Below are positions 1-8,604 of a stretch of 64,000 nucleotides of DNA, piece after piece. The stretch's first letter is position 1. Each line of letters opens with the position of its first letter. The notes beneath the pieces were generated by a model. It did not search any database. It was not told the DNA's origin and saw nothing but the letters and a program-made list of their open reading frames with translations. The DNA is from Rhizobium mongolense USDA 1844. GTDB lineage: Bacteria > Pseudomonadota > Alphaproteobacteria > Rhizobiales > Rhizobiaceae. The translations under genes and the position numbers were made by a program. The DNA lies in NCBI RefSeq assembly GCF_000419765.1, contig NZ_ATTQ01000010.1, positions 154-64,153 on the forward strand, given 5' to 3'.

Positions 1-260
1 GCCTTGACCTTCCAGGGATGGGCGAGAACGACATCATCACAAATGTCGTCGAGCCAATCGTAGATCACCATCCAGTTGCGGGTCGCCTCGACAACCGCAT
101 GCGAATTCTCCCGGTAGCGTTCCAGAAACCCACCCAGAGACTGGCGGTCGTTCTTCACCCGGCCGGATCGTAGCGTCTTGCCGCTGCTGTCCTGCACCAC
201 CAGGTGGCTGTAGGATTTGTGGTAGTCGACGCCGATATGGTATTCATAAGAGGCAGTCAT
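1..260 (-). CDS. IS110-family transposase, N-terminal part (cut by window edge)
   Basis: The minus strand has an ATG at 260 followed by 86 open codons that run off the left edge. The product begins MTASYEYHIGVDYHKSYSH, with an acidic residue in GVDYHK and a glutamate in the later VVEATRNW segment. This is the RuvC-like DEDD N-terminal domain of IS110/IS1111 recombinases. The start is supported by an AAGGGAG ribosome binding site about 8 nt upstream. The catalytic C-terminal serine domain is outside the window, so intactness cannot be judged. IS110 enzymes act as recombinases guided by a structured RNA from the element end. The group (IS110 or IS1111) is not decided here. Confidence 0.85.
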   Translation of the reverse strand, partial: MTASYEYHIGVDYHKSYSHLVVQDSSGKTLRSGRVKNDRQSLGGFLERYRENSHAVVEATRNWMVIYDWLDDICDDVVLAHPWKVK

Positions 261-351
261 GCTTCCAACTCCCTTATTGAGATCTTCGAAACCCCAATAG
301 GATAAGCCGAAAGGCTGGAAGTGTGACTGTCCCTCGATCATCACCTGCATC
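261..351 (-). mobile_element. Non-coding end of the IS110-type element (boundary not fixed)
   Basis: Between the transposase start and the stub reading frame lie about 90 bases with no gene. They hold a short hairpin, AGCC-TTTC-GGCT on the minus strand, near 306-317, and the transposase ribosome binding site. In IS110-group elements the guide (bridge) RNA is encoded between the left end and the recombinase gene, so this is where it would be expected. In IS1111-group elements it lies downstream instead. The exact insertion junction is not visible without a copy of the empty site, so both ends are approximate. Confidence 0.4.
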
Positions 352-390
352 TCAGTGATCCGTTCTCTCAGCGGGCGCGCACTCTTTCAT
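352..390 (-). pseudogene. Stub of a regulator-like gene, cut off after 12 codons
   Basis: On the minus strand a near-perfect ribosome binding site (AGGAGGT) sits just before an ATG at 390. The frame reads MKECAPAERTDH and then hits TGA at 352, close to where the IS110 element begins. A strong start signal on so short a frame, pointing away from the MFS gene at 556 with palindromes between them, suggests the 5' end of a divergently transcribed repressor (MarR, HxlR or TetR type) interrupted by the insertion. The family cannot be told from 12 residues. It could also be a small uORF. Confidence 0.35.
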
Positions 391-410
391 ACCACCTCCT
401 TTTGAAGTCC

Positions 411-432
411 GATTGCAAACTGCAATCAGTTT
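411..432. promoter_or_regulatory. Two interlocking palindromes, putative operator for the MFS pump
   Basis: GATTGCA-AAC-TGCAATC (411-427) and AAACTG-CAAT-CAGTTT (417-432) are both perfect and share bases. They lie between the stub start at 390 and the MFS start at 556, and a TATAAC hexamer overlaps the right end at 432-437. Such nested symmetric sites are typical of small dimeric repressors. The repressor itself seems to have been lost to the IS110 insertion. Confidence 0.5.
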
Positions 433-555
433 ATAACAAGAAACGGGGCGGAATGCAAATTGCCGGACGGTTGAAGCCCGATCCGTCCTTGGCACCGGAG
501 CCGGCGGGGCGTAGGTTTCCGCTTCCTCCAAACCGGTACCCATAGAGATCCCGAC

Positions 556-1785
556 ATGACAGAGACGCAGATGGACGCGGCAGATGCGGCGGCCGGGTCA
601 GCCTACTGGAAACGAAACCTCGCGATTTCGCTGACCGGCTCCTTCACCACCATCGTGGCAATGACGCTGCTGCTTCCCTTCCTGCCGCTCTATGTCGCGG
701 AACTCGGCATCAGCGAGCATGCCGCGATCGTGCAGTGGTCGGGCATCGCCTATGGCGCGACCTTCTTTGCCGCCGCGCTCGTCGCGCCGCTCTGGGGCCG
801 GCTCGGCGATATCTACGGGCGAAAGCTGATGCTGGTGCGCGCCAGCCTCGGCATGACGATCGCAATCTCGCTGATGGGCATGGCGGAGAACGTCTGGCAG
901 CTGGTGGCGCTCCGGCTCTTCGTCGGACTTGCAGGCGGCTATGCCTCGGGCTCCATGGTGCTGGTCGCGACGCAGACGCCGAAGGACCGCTCGGCCTGGG
1001 CACTCGGCGTACTGTCGTCGGGCATCATGGGGGGCAATCTCGTCGGACCGCTGATCGGCGGAGCGCTGCCGCCCATCATCGGCATCCGCGGCACGTTCCT
1101 GGCAGCGGGCGGCGTCATCTTCCTCGCCTTTCTGGCGACCACCTTCCTGATCAAGGAGGAGAAGTCCCCTGCCCGCAGACAAGCGGCGAAGGCAAGCGGA
1201 GGCTGGCGCGCGATACCGGACAAGCGCCCGGTGGTCGCGATGCTGGCGACCGGCCTGCTTCTGATGCTCGCCAACATGTCGATCGAACCGATCATAACCG
1301 TCTACGTGGCGCAACTGGTCGAAGACCAGGGACGCGTAACAATGACCGCCGGCATCGTCATGTCGGCAACAGCACTCGGCAGCATCCTTTCGGCGTCGCG
1401 CCTCGGCAAGCTCGCCGATAGGATCGGGCATTGGCCGGTGATTGCGGGTGCGCTTGCTGTTGCGGCGCTGCTCCTGATCCCGCAGGCCTTCGTCACCAAT
1501 TCGTGGCAGCTGATTGCGCTGCGCTTCCTGATGGGAATTGCGCTCGGCGGGCTGTTGCCCTGCATCACCGCCGTCATCCGCCACAGCGTGCCGGACAGTG
1601 CAGCAGGCAGCATACTCGGCTACTCCATCTCGACGCAATATGTCGGCCAGGTCGCAGGCCCGGTGCTCGGTGGCTTCGTGGGCGGACATATCGGCATGCG
1701 GGCGGTCTTTCTCGGCACCTGCGTGCTGCTGTTGGCGGGTGCTGCCTATGCGTGGATGGTGCGGCCGAGGGAGGAAACGAGCTAG
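556..1785 (+). CDS. MFS multidrug efflux transporter (DHA1 type)
   Basis: This 409-residue inner-membrane protein has about 12 hydrophobic segments in two halves separated by a charged loop near residues 200-220 (KEEKSPARRQ). The loop between segments 2 and 3 carries the MFS signature GRLGDIYGRK near residue 90, and a second copy, GKLADRIGHW, appears in the other half. The architecture fits proton-driven drug export by the DHA1 family (MdtG/TetA-like); the substrate is unknown. The ATG at 556 has only a weak upstream GAGATC. The nested palindromes at 411-432 and the interrupted divergent gene suggest it was once repressed by a neighbour and may now be constitutive. Confidence 0.85.
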   Translation: MTETQMDAADAAAGSAYWKRNLAISLTGSFTTIVAMTLLLPFLPLYVAELGISEHAAIVQWSGIAYGATFFAAALVAPLWGRLGDIYGRKLMLVRASLGMTIAISLMGMAENVWQLVALRLFVGLAGGYASGSMVLVATQTPKDRSAWALGVLSSGIMGGNLVGPLIGGALPPIIGIRGTFLAAGGVIFLAFLATTFLIKEEKSPARRQAAKASGGWRAIPDKRPVVAMLATGLLLMLANMSIEPIITVYVAQLVEDQGRVTMTAGIVMSATALGSILSASRLGKLADRIGHWPVIAGALAVAALLLIPQAFVTNSWQLIALRFLMGIALGGLLPCITAVIRHSVPDSAAGSILGYSISTQYVGQVAGPVLGGFVGGHIGMRAVFLGTCVLLLAGAAYAWMVRPREETS

Positions 1786-1835
1786 CTCTATTGGCTGCTT
1801 GTGCGTCGCCTACTGTAAGGCTCGAGGAGCCGCCG

Positions 1836-1877
1836 CTCATCCGCCCTTTAGGCACCTTCTCCCCGGGGAGAAGGTGA
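1836..1877. repeat. RIME1-like palindromic repeat
   Basis: CTCATCCGCCC, a short spacer and a perfect 22-nt palindrome (1854-1875, arms ACCTTCTCCCC/GGGGAGAAGGT) form the classic rhizobial intergenic mosaic repeat. It lies between the converging MFS and katE genes, where it can act as a transcript end or stability hairpin. A second copy is at 22291-22336. Confidence 0.75.
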
Positions 1878-1935
1878 TTTGACGTGACATTCCGTGACTT
1901 GCCCACGGCAGAAAGCGCTCCGCGGCGCGACACAT

Positions 1936-4029
1936 CTATGCCAGCATGCGCACATTCGGCTCGCGGTACCAGTAGCGCTTGGCGGCGGCCTCGAAGAAAG
2001 CGCCGTCCAACGCGACGACGCCTTCGTCGGGTTCGACGCCGGCCCTTTGAAGCAGGGGCAAGGCTTCCGGCGTGTGGCCGATCGCCTTCAGATGCACGAA
2101 GGCATTCATCACCCATTGCACGGCGGCACCTTCCTTCAGCAGTATCCCGGTGCCCTCCCCCGACAGAAGAACCGCGACCGCATCGAATATCTGCGACGGG
2201 GAACCGGCGAGCTGGCCATCGGCCTTGATCGTGCTGCCGTCCGACAGCCTCGCCTTCCCGACCTTCGGGGCAACGACGAAAGCCGTGGCATTCGCGTCCT
2301 CGATCGAGTTCACCAGGGATTGCAGGGCGTGAGCGTCGCTGCCATCGGCGATCAGGATGCCGATCTTGCGGCCCTCGATCGTCTGCTTCATGTTTTTCTG
2401 GATCGAAAGCGCCGGCGACGGGGCCATGTCGATCGGCTCGCGGGCGGCCGGGTTCTTCTGCGGCAGATCGATACCGAGGCCCTCGGCGACACGTTTGGCA
2501 AGCTCCGGATCGACGTTCAGCAGGTTGCCGACCATGCGTGGTGGCACCTGCTTCAGACCGACCTTGGAAAGCTCGAAGACGAAGGAAGAGGCGATATGGG
2601 CCTGTTCCGAATGCGTCTGCGACTTCCAGAACAGCCGCGCCTGGCTGTAGTGGTCGGCAAAGAGCTCGGCGCGGATGCGCAGCTTGTCGCCCTGCTCCTC
2701 TTTTCCGGACGCGGCGCTGAATGTCGGGAAGCCGGTGACGGGACATTCGCGCGGCCCGCCTCCCTCACCATGCGCGCCAAGGCTGTTCGGCTCGTAATTG
2801 GCTCGACCCGTCGGCACGTTCATCTGCATCTGGCCGTCACGCTGGAAGTTCATGACCGGGCATTTCGGCGCGTTGATCGGCAGCTGGTGGAAGTTAGCGG
2901 TGCCGAGGCGCGATTTCTGCGTATCGAGATAGCTGAAGAGGCGTCCCTGCAGTAGCGGGTCATTGGTGAAATCGATGCCGGGCACGATATTGGCGGGGCA
3001 GTAGGCGACCTGCTCGGTTTCGGCAAAGAAATTGTCCGGGTTGCGGTCCAGCACCAGGCGGCCGACGATTTTCAGCGGCAGCACTTCTTCCGGAATGATT
3101 TTGGTGGCATCGAGCACGTCGTAAGGCTGCTTGCTGGCAAAGTTCTCGTCGAAAAGCTGCAGTCCGAGTTCCCATTCCGGGAAGTTTCCGGCTTCGATCG
3201 CTTCGTGAAGATCACGGCGATGGAAATCGTTGTCGGCCGCCTGCAGCTTCAGCGCCTCGTCCCAGACGGTCGATTGGAGGCCGAGCTTAGGCTTCCAGTG
3301 AAACTTCACGAAGGTCGATTTGCCCTCAGCGTTCACGAAGCGGAACGTGTGCACGCCGAAGCCCTGCATCATCCGGAAAGAGCGCGGGATGGCGCGGTCG
3401 GACATCGCCCACATCAGCATGTGAGTGCTTTCGGGCATCAGGGACGCCCAGTCCCAAAAAGTGTCATGGGCGCTGGCGGCCTGCGGATAGGCGCGGTCAG
3501 CCTCCATCTTCACCGCATGGACGAGATCGGGAAACTTTATGGCATCCTGAATGAAGAAGACCGGGATGTTGTTGCCAACCAGATCCCAATTGCCTTCCTT
3601 CGTATAGAACTTGACCGCAAAGCCGCGCACGTCGCGCGGGGTGTCGACCGAACCGGCGCCGCCGGCGACCGTCGAGAAGCGCACAAAGACCGGCGTCTTC
3701 TCGCCCTTGCGCTGGAAGAGATCGGCCTTGGTGATGCCGGAAAGGCTTTCCGCCAATTCGAAGTAGCCGTGCGCGGCCGAACCACGGGCGTGCACGATCC
3801 GCTCCGGAATGCGCTCGTGATCGAAATGAAAGATCTTCTCGCGCAGCACGAAATCCTCGAGAAGCGTCGGGCCGCGTGCACCCGAGCGCAGGCTGTTCTG
3901 ATTGTCGGAAATGCGGATGCCCTGATTGGTGGTCAGATGGTCGAGGCCCTCGTGCGGGCCTTTTTCCGGAATATGCTGATGCGTCTCGCCGCCATTGCCG
4001 CGGCTGGTGTCGAACGGGTTGTCGGACAT
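1936..4029 (-). CDS. katE: Large-subunit catalase (HPII clade)
   Basis: The 697-residue product is a clade 2 monofunctional haem catalase that breaks down hydrogen peroxide. The active-site histidine is H80 in RIVHARGSAAHG, the distal asparagine is N153 in VGNNIPVFF, and the proximal haem tyrosine is Y367 in GRLFSYLDTQ. The spacings match E. coli HPII (H128, N201, Y415). After about residue 560 it carries the extra flavodoxin/DJ-1-like C-terminal domain (GRKIGILIADG) found only in large-subunit catalases. I chose the ATG at 4029 because GAGGGA lies 8 nt upstream; an open frame continues to 4281 but is not needed for the domain. It stands alone, converging on the MFS gene across a RIME repeat. 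Confidence 0.96.
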   Translation of the reverse strand: MSDNPFDTSRGNGGETHQHIPEKGPHEGLDHLTTNQGIRISDNQNSLRSGARGPTLLEDFVLREKIFHFDHERIPERIVHARGSAAHGYFELAESLSGITKADLFQRKGEKTPVFVRFSTVAGGAGSVDTPRDVRGFAVKFYTKEGNWDLVGNNIPVFFIQDAIKFPDLVHAVKMEADRAYPQAASAHDTFWDWASLMPESTHMLMWAMSDRAIPRSFRMMQGFGVHTFRFVNAEGKSTFVKFHWKPKLGLQSTVWDEALKLQAADNDFHRRDLHEAIEAGNFPEWELGLQLFDENFASKQPYDVLDATKIIPEEVLPLKIVGRLVLDRNPDNFFAETEQVAYCPANIVPGIDFTNDPLLQGRLFSYLDTQKSRLGTANFHQLPINAPKCPVMNFQRDGQMQMNVPTGRANYEPNSLGAHGEGGGPRECPVTGFPTFSAASGKEEQGDKLRIRAELFADHYSQARLFWKSQTHSEQAHIASSFVFELSKVGLKQVPPRMVGNLLNVDPELAKRVAEGLGIDLPQKNPAAREPIDMAPSPALSIQKNMKQTIEGRKIGILIADGSDAHALQSLVNSIEDANATAFVVAPKVGKARLSDGSTIKADGQLAGSPSQIFDAVAVLLSGEGTGILLKEGAAVQWVMNAFVHLKAIGHTPEALPLLQRAGVEPDEGVVALDGAFFEAAAKRYWYREPNVRMLA

Positions 4030-4495
4030 GATTACGTCCCTCATTTTGGGGTGATAGACGCCAAACGAGGACAGTGGGCTAATGTTCCTGAAATGACGGT
4101 CGGAGAAGGCGAAAGGCAGTCTGGCGGCCGGACTCGGCCCATCGGTGGCGCTGGCGCACTGTCCGCCTACGCGCGAAGCGGACACTTGGAACGAATGTGG
4201 GTCTCGAGCTCGCCGCGCTTGCAGGAAGCGGCGAGACGCGCAGGGTTGCGCCCGACCTAACTTGATCGCGATCGAAGGCAAGCAGCTTCTCTTGGATAGC
4301 GGTCGGCGTCATTGATTAAGTGAGGTAGCGAGAGTAAGTTTTTGGGTGGCAGTAGGTGTCGGACGGGCGGCGTGAGCTGCTTGTCCACGCAAGGCCCGAG
4401 AACAACACCGGACCGATGATCGACAAAAGCGGAGCCGCAACCGCCCGATCTGAACGGGCGGGCCATTTTGGCTTCGCACAACGGAGGGCGCCGGC
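4030..4495. other. Intergenic region between divergent katE and cyclase genes
   Basis: These 466 bases contain no convincing gene. Just before the cyclase there is a strong hairpin at 4441-4461 (CCGCCCG-atctgaa-CGGGCGG) followed by a short T run. It could be a terminator or attenuator in the cyclase leader. A minus-strand frame starting near 4312 (MTPTAIQEKLLAFDRDQ) looks protein-like for about 20 codons only. The katE promoter should lie near 4040-4100, but I cannot pick its hexamers with confidence. Confidence 0.5.
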
Positions 4496-5764
4496 ATGGA
4501 CTTCCCTCTACCTGACAACGAGGCTGAACGCTTGGCCGCGGTACGGGCTTATGATGTTTACGGCACCGATCCGGAAGCCGGATTCGACGATCTCACCGAT
4601 CTCGCCGCCCTGATTGCCAGTGCCCCGATCGCGATGGTCAACATCGTCGGCGACACCAAGATATGGCTCAAATCCCGTCACGGCGTTCCTCCTGGCATCG
4701 AAGAAGTGCCCCGCAGCGGCGTCTGCTGCGCCCATGCGCTCTGCCGTAGCGACATGCTGGTTGTTCCCGACACCCACGCCGACGATCGCTTCAAGGCACT
4801 GCCGTTCATCGCGACTGAACCCTTCTTCCGCTTTTATGCAGGCATGCCGCTGATCGATTCAGGCGGCCATGCGCTGGGCACGCTCTGCATCTTGGACCTC
4901 GCCCCGCGCGAGCTCGCCTTCGAGGCTGCCGAAGGCATCCGTCGCCTCGCGCGCCAGACCATCGCCCAGCTCGAACTGCGCCTGAGGATGGCCGAGGTGC
5001 TGCGCTCGCAGCAGGAACTGGCCGCTGAGAAGCAGCGCGCGGACAGCCTGCTCCTCAACATCCTCCCACTCAAGGTAGCCGCGGAATTGGCAGAGAAGGG
5101 CTCGGTCGAGCCCCGCCACCACCCTTCCACGACGATCCTCTTCACGGACTTCGTCGACTTTACCAAATCAGCCGTTGAACTCTCCCCTCGGGAGTTGGTC
5201 GATGACCTCGACATGTACTTCTCCGAGTTCGATAACATCGTCGCGCGACATGGGCTGGAGAAGCTCAAGACCATCGGTGACTCCTACATGTGCGCCGGCG
5301 GTCTGATGCAGGGCCGCAAGGACCATGCGATCCGCAGCTGCCTTGCCGCTCTCGAGATTCGACGCTTTGTCGTGGCGTCGAACCAGCGCTGGGCCGCGAT
5401 CGGGCAGCGGCCCTGGCACCTCCGCGTCGGCCTGCATACCGGCAGTGTGATGTCCGGCGTCGTTGGCCGGAAGAAGTTCACCTACGACGTTTGGGGCGAC
5501 GCAGTGAATATCGCGGCTCGCATGGAGAGCACGGACGAAGCAGACCAGGTGAACATCTCCGAAAGCACCTACCAACACGTAAGATCATATTTCGACTGCA
5601 CCCCGCGAGGTGCCCTTGACGTGAAAAACAAGGGTAAGATGACGATGTATTTCCTCGACCGGCTGAAACCGGAATATGCGGCGGATGCTGCGGGCGTGGA
5701 GGCGAACGAGCATCTGAGGAAAACTCTCGCCGGTACTTCGGTCACCTGGTCGCTGCACGGATAG
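4496..5764 (+). CDS. GAF domain-adenylate cyclase (class III)
   Basis: The 422-residue cytosolic protein has an N-terminal GAF sensor (about 20-165), a short linker helix and a class III cyclase domain (about 205-395). Catalytic features are present: metal-binding D218 (LFTDFVDFT) and D262 (KTIGDSY), the adenine-selecting pair K258 and D331 (YDVWGD), and the transition-state residues N338 and R342 (NIAARM). The Lys/Asp pair points to cAMP rather than cGMP. Unlike many rhizobial cyclases it has no membrane segments, so GAF ligand or redox sensing probably sets its activity. Cysteines cluster in GVCCAHALC of the GAF domain. It starts with AACGGAGGGCGCCGGC before ATG and is followed after 24 nt by a secreted-protein gene. 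Confidence 0.92.
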   Translation: MDFPLPDNEAERLAAVRAYDVYGTDPEAGFDDLTDLAALIASAPIAMVNIVGDTKIWLKSRHGVPPGIEEVPRSGVCCAHALCRSDMLVVPDTHADDRFKALPFIATEPFFRFYAGMPLIDSGGHALGTLCILDLAPRELAFEAAEGIRRLARQTIAQLELRLRMAEVLRSQQELAAEKQRADSLLLNILPLKVAAELAEKGSVEPRHHPSTTILFTDFVDFTKSAVELSPRELVDDLDMYFSEFDNIVARHGLEKLKTIGDSYMCAGGLMQGRKDHAIRSCLAALEIRRFVVASNQRWAAIGQRPWHLRVGLHTGSVMSGVVGRKKFTYDVWGDAVNIAARMESTDEADQVNISESTYQHVRSYFDCTPRGALDVKNKGKMTMYFLDRLKPEYAADAAGVEANEHLRKTLAGTSVTWSLHG

Positions 5765-5788
5765 ACTGCGCTCCCAGAGGAACTCACG

Positions 5789-6367
5789 ATGACGCGTCGC
5801 TTGCGAATCCTGGCTGCGTTGCTGACACTGTCACTCATCAGTGCCGGACCGGCTGACGACGGACGTTGGTATGCTGGGGATTATTCCTTCTCCGATGAGC
5901 TTGGCGGCTTCCGCATCCTGTCAGTTACAGGCTCAGGTACGAAAGCCGATCCGATCGAAATCAGCGAGGAACTTAACTCGGCCAGCCCCGTCACTCTGGT
6001 GATTAGGGCCGCAAAGCCAATTCAAAATCACGGGTTTCCCGAGGGCGCCTTCCACCTGCGCGTTGTCACTGTGAACAAGAGCGGATTGGCCTGGATCGAG
6101 TTCGAGTTCGAACTTCAAGAGATTCTCGGCAAACCGAGCGACTTTTATGACGGTCTGTCATTTGATCAGACCAACCCCAATCCGGACCTCATTTCGTCCA
6201 ACCGGTTTGCCCGTTTCGAGAACCACTTCGAGAAATTCGACCGGCTACGTTTCGCCAGCGGCCACGTTGATCCCCTCGACCGACCGGCGTTTGGCTTTTT
6301 TATCACCGACGTCACGCCGGTTACCGAGTTCTACTTGGTGCAGGATCCGCGCGTACCTTTTTCGTGA
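5789..6367 (+). CDS. Hypothetical exported protein downstream of the cyclase
   Basis: The 192-residue product begins with a short signal peptide (MTRRLRILAALLTLSLISAG, likely cleaved near residue 20). The rest is a soluble mixed-beta domain without cysteines, which I do not recognise. The ATG has GAGGAAC upstream and starts 24 nt after the cyclase stop, so the two are probably cotranscribed. A role as periplasmic partner of cyclase signalling is possible but rests only on position. Confidence 0.65.
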   Translation: MTRRLRILAALLTLSLISAGPADDGRWYAGDYSFSDELGGFRILSVTGSGTKADPIEISEELNSASPVTLVIRAAKPIQNHGFPEGAFHLRVVTVNKSGLAWIEFEFELQEILGKPSDFYDGLSFDQTNPNPDLISSNRFARFENHFEKFDRLRFASGHVDPLDRPAFGFFITDVTPVTEFYLVQDPRVPFS

Positions 6368-6404
6368 GGCTGCAACCGGCTCGCACTCCCCTGCGCGCGG
6401 ATCG

Positions 6405-7298
6405 CTACTCGCCGCTGTGGCTATGGCTGCGCCCGTTGGCCCAATCCATGTAGAGATCGAGCGCCTTGCGAGTGACCGGGCCGTCTTCGAAATCGCGGCC
6501 GTCGAGGCGGTTGACGCCGACGATCTTGGAATAGTTGCCGCTGGTGAATATCTCATCGGCATTCATGAAGTCTTCGACCGAGAGCGTCACCTCGCGCACG
6601 TCGAACCCTGCCTGGCCCAGCAACCCCATGACGCGGGCGCGCGTGATGCCGGCGAGGAAAGTGCGGTTGGCAACCGGCGTGAAGACGACGCCGTCCTTCA
6701 CCATGAAGATGTTGGAGGATGCTGTTTCGGCGACGTTGCCGTTCAGGTCGCGCATCAGGGCATTGTCGAAGCCGCGGTTTCGCGCCTCGGCGATAGCGCG
6801 GCCGCTGTTCGGGTAGAGCCCGCCCGCCTTGGCATCCGTCGTCGCCGTTTCCGGCGACGGGCGGCGGAAGGGCGAAACGGTCAGCGACGAACCGCTATGG
6901 CCGCCCATCGGCGCCTCGAAAAGGCAGAGCGCAAAGCGGGTCGATTCCGCATCGACGGAGACGACGCTGCCCGGCGAACCGTGCTCGCCCCAATACATCG
7001 GCTTGATATAGATCGGCGTCTTGCCGTCGAACTTCTTGATGCCTTCCCAGGCGAGCGACTCGATCTCCTCGGCCGTCTTGATGGGCTTCAGCCCCATATT
7101 GACGGCCGAGCGGTTGACACGCTGGCAGTGCAGGTCGAGGTCCGGCGCGATGCCATCAAACCAGCGGGCACCGTCGAAGACCATGGACGCGAGCCACATG
7201 GCATGCGAGGTCGGGCCGATCAGCGGCGGGTTGCCGGGAAGCCACTCGCCCTCGACATGGGTCCAGGTGGTTGTGCGAGGCGATGTATCGACGGGCAT
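6405..7298 (-). CDS. ilvE: Branched-chain amino acid aminotransferase
   Basis: The 297-residue product is a fold-type IV PLP enzyme that transfers the amino group between glutamate and the keto acids of leucine, isoleucine and valine. The PLP lysine is K157 in TTDAKAGGLYPNS. The conserved cofactor-binding segment VAETASSNIFMVKDG follows, as in IlvE proteins. Length is normal for the family. The ATG at 7298 is preceded by GGAAGGAGAAG at good distance; the longer frame to 7328 lacks this. It is monocistronic here and converges on the exported-protein gene. A related D-amino acid aminotransferase function cannot be excluded, but the sequence favours IlvE. Confidence 0.93.
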   Translation of the reverse strand: MPVDTSPRTTTWTHVEGEWLPGNPPLIGPTSHAMWLASMVFDGARWFDGIAPDLDLHCQRVNRSAVNMGLKPIKTAEEIESLAWEGIKKFDGKTPIYIKPMYWGEHGSPGSVVSVDAESTRFALCLFEAPMGGHSGSSLTVSPFRRPSPETATTDAKAGGLYPNSGRAIAEARNRGFDNALMRDLNGNVAETASSNIFMVKDGVVFTPVANRTFLAGITRARVMGLLGQAGFDVREVTLSVEDFMNADEIFTSGNYSKIVGVNRLDGRDFEDGPVTRKALDLYMDWANGRSHSHSGE

Positions 7299-7550
7299 GA
7301 TCTTCTCCTTCCAAAGCCCAAGAAGCAAAATCCTTCCATGCAGGCAGGGTCAAGCGGAAAATTCGGCCGCTCAAGAGGGACGCAAGAAAAATGCCACAAC
7401 CGCCCACACCACCGCAACAATCATGCGCGTTCGCCCGCATGAAAGCGATGGGTCCATCAGCGAAAATGATCGAACGGAGTGTTGGAACGACCGGCTCCCG
7501 CGTGGCATCATGGCGGCGGAATCTCAAACAAAAGAGCTGGAGGCCGTCCG

Positions 7551-8591
7551 ATGAAAGCCATGTATTACGAAGCCTTCGAGCAGACCCCAGACATCCGCAC
7601 GGTGCCCGACCCGACGCCGACCGAGGACGGCGTCGTCATCGCCATCGGCGCGACCGGCCTTTGCCGCAGCGACTGGCACGGTTGGATGGGGCATGATCCG
7701 GATATCCACCTGCCGCATGTGCCGGGACACGAGCTTGCAGGCAAGATCGTCGCCAGAGGCAAGGGCGTGGTGCGCTTCAAGGCGGGCGACCGGGTGACCG
7801 TGCCGTTCGTTTCCGGCTGCGGCCATTGCAGCGAATGCCACTCCGGCAATCAGCAGGTCTGCCCGAACCAGTTCCAGCCCGGCTTCACGCATTGGGGCTC
7901 GTTCGCCGAATATGTCGCGATCGACTATGCCGACACCAATCTCGTGCATCTGCCCGACAGCGTCGACGATGCGACGGCGGCGAGCCTCGGCTGCCGCTTC
8001 GCCACCTCCTTCCGCGCCGTTGCCGACCAGGCACGCACCGGCCCCGGCGAGTGGATCGCCATCCATGGCGCAGGCGGCGTCGGCCTCTCGGCGATCATGA
8101 TCGCCAGCGCGCTCGGCGCCAATCCGATCGCGATCGACATTTCGGAGGAGAAGCTTGCCTTTGCGCGCGAATGCGGGGCGGTGGCGACGATTAATGCGGC
8201 GGCGGTTGCCGATGTCGCGGAAGCCGTGCGCGAGATCACCAAGGGCGGCGCGCATGTCTCGATCGACGCGCTCGGCCATCCCGTGACCTGCTTCAACTCG
8301 ATCAAGAACTTGCGCCGCCGCGGCCGCCATGTGCAGATCGGCCTGATGCTCGGCGAACATGCCACGCCGCAAGTCCCGATGGCGCAGGTGATCGGCCATG
8401 AGCTGGAAATCTACGGCAGCCACGGCATGCAGGCCTGGCGCTACGACGCAATGCTCTCCATGCTCGCCGCCGGCAAGATCGCGCCGCAGAAACTGATCGG
8501 CCGGACAATCAGCCTGGAAGAGGCTGTGCCGGCGCTAATGGCGATGGACAGGGCGGAAGGAACCGGGATCAGCGTGATTACGCGGTTTTGA
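7551..8591 (+). CDS. Zinc-dependent alcohol dehydrogenase (medium chain)
   Basis: The 346-residue enzyme is a typical MDR/GroES-fold dehydrogenase. Catalytic zinc ligands are C38 (GLCRSD), H60 and E61 (PGHE); the structural zinc is held by C90, C93, C96 and C104 (GCGHCSECHSGNQQVC). The Rossmann motif is GAGGVGLSAI, followed by an acidic IAIDIS end typical of NAD-linked enzymes. The start at 7551 follows GGAGGCCGTCC. The substrate is not evident; close types oxidise primary alcohols or act on sugar alcohols. A frameshifted phosphodiesterase gene follows after 13 nt. Confidence 0.9.
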   Translation: MKAMYYEAFEQTPDIRTVPDPTPTEDGVVIAIGATGLCRSDWHGWMGHDPDIHLPHVPGHELAGKIVARGKGVVRFKAGDRVTVPFVSGCGHCSECHSGNQQVCPNQFQPGFTHWGSFAEYVAIDYADTNLVHLPDSVDDATAASLGCRFATSFRAVADQARTGPGEWIAIHGAGGVGLSAIMIASALGANPIAIDISEEKLAFARECGAVATINAAAVADVAEAVREITKGGAHVSIDALGHPVTCFNSIKNLRRRGRHVQIGLMLGEHATPQVPMAQVIGHELEIYGSHGMQAWRYDAMLSMLAAGKIAPQKLIGRTISLEEAVPALMAMDRAEGTGISVITRF

Positions 8592-8604
8592 ATGAGTCGG
8601 TGCC

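Noticed and set aside
598..1689. 363-codon open frame antisense to the MFS gene
   Set aside because: Composition is a mirror of a GC-rich gene (His/Arg/Ala-rich, no domain); the plus-strand MFS is clear.
6147..7442. 431-codon frame opposite ilvE
   Set aside because: Shadow of ilvE with no recognisable domain.
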